In this document: in pieces, positions 63,691 to 64,000 of the stretch
Position numbering within the stretch: the first letter of the stretch is position 1
Layout: the number at the start of each line of letters is the position of its first letter
DNA from: CAVRZY01 sp963725415
GTDB taxonomy: Bacteria; Acidobacteriota; Terriglobia; Bryobacterales; Bryobacteraceae
Direction of reading: 5' to 3'
Length of the DNA: 64,000 nt
Assembly: GCA_963725415.1 (NCBI GenBank)
Contig: CAVRZY010000104.1
Location: forward strand, 1-64,000
Notes under the pieces: model-generated
What the model was told of the DNA's origin: nothing
Databases searched by the model: none
The model's input: only the letters and a program-made list of their open reading frames with translations
Program-made: the position numbers and the translations under genes

Positions 63691-64000
63691 ACCGTTCACT
63701 AAACCCGCCCTGCGTCTTGCCTCCTTCTTCCTTCCAGAGCGCATCCAGGAGTTCCTGCTACCGTCTTTCTGCAAGCCCTTGCGTAACCAGTTGTGCGGCG
63801 CGCTGACGGATCAGTTCCTGGAGTTGCTGCTGCGGGGCATGGAAGTGACCTTTGCGCTCTCGAAGAGCTATCGCAGGAACATCGAGGCTTTCCGGGCGAC
63901 CTACGTCTTCAAGACCAGGGACGGCACGGTCGGCGTCTCGGCGGTGTTCGACAACGGCAACATGACCGTCGATCCCCAGGCCCGGCCGGCCTGCGACACG
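63683..64000 (+). CDS. Unknown protein coupled to glycyl radical enzyme, cut by window end
   Basis: The first 106 residues are visible. The start at 63,683 with AAGGAG overlaps the end of the glycyl radical enzyme gene by 8 bp. It opens with a helix-rich stretch (LASFFLPERIQEFLLPSFCKPL), then has alternating strands (VTFALSKSYRRNIEAFRATYVFKTRDGTVGVSAVFDNGNMTV), a pattern loosely similar to an SCP2-like sterol/lipid carrier fold. No family can be named with confidence. Tight coupling suggests it assists the radical enzyme. Confidence 0.6.
   Translation, partial: MPKPFTKPALRLASFFLPERIQEFLLPSFCKPLRNQLCGALTDQFLELLLRGMEVTFALSKSYRRNIEAFRATYVFKTRDGTVGVSAVFDNGNMTVDPQARPACDT

Overview
The window looks like a contig from an acidobacterium of the Solibacter/Bryobacter type. 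Two large secreted proteins end in the C-terminal domain first defined in Solibacter (TIGR03437-like), a TIGR02999-like (Acidobacteria-type) sigma remnant sits in front of a Ser/Thr kinase with TPR repeats, base composition is GC-rich, and palindromic intergenic repeats are common. The first ~1,065 bp do not fit: they hold the 3' parts of a phytoene desaturase gene and a MerR-type regulator, both of Chloroflexi (Anaerolineae) flavour, lower in GC and full of single-base deletions. They are joined head-on to a kdpB that has also lost its 5' half. This is most simply a chimeric assembly join.

Layout. 1.07-6.5 kb: potassium uptake (kdpB 3' part, kdpC), an outer-membrane porin, and two tandem KdpD-like sensor proteins without kinase domains. 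5.9-12.7 kb: an apparent tRNA-Val-associated island bounded by ~0.7 kb direct repeats (kdpD 3' end plus tRNA 3' half). It carries a secreted beta-propeller/Ig protein, a small zinc-finger protein, a restriction-endonuclease-like HsdR_N/RAMA protein and a recombinase remnant. 12.9-22.2 kb: an RND efflux pump with its adaptor, convergent with an operon of three HlyD-type adaptors and a MacB/FtsX permease. 22.5-25.1 kb: relics (DNA methylase, response regulator) around a membrane spermidine-synthase-like protein. 25.3-29.8 kb: a four-gene operon of ECF sigma factor, zinc-finger anti-sigma, unknown protein and TPR-CHAT caspase-like protease. 30-38 kb: threonine dehydratase-like enzyme, secreted proteins, aldolase, aldo/keto reductase and a BsuPI-domain protein. 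The tail of the BsuPI gene is copied twice downstream (37.7 and 46.6 kb), each time next to a small zinc-ribbon gene. 38-47.5 kb: a giant BNR-repeat protein, IS relic, HEPN-like protein, secreted serine protease and hypothetical proteins. 47.7-50.8 kb: the Ser/Thr kinase. 51-64 kb: carbohydrate and small-molecule catabolism, much of it with twin-arginine signals (GH127, mannonate dehydratase, URO-D family, DegT aminotransferase, nuclease/phosphatase-fold protein, YdjC deacetylase, sulfatase, glycyl radical enzyme).

At least ten otherwise recognisable genes are broken by one-base shifts, some more than once, while several long genes are intact. Sequencing or assembly indels are therefore the first explanation for most of these breaks; the longer deletions and duplicated fragments are probably real. 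The most interesting candidates are the sigma/anti-sigma/CHAT operon, the tRNA-Val island and the duplicated zinc-ribbon cassette.
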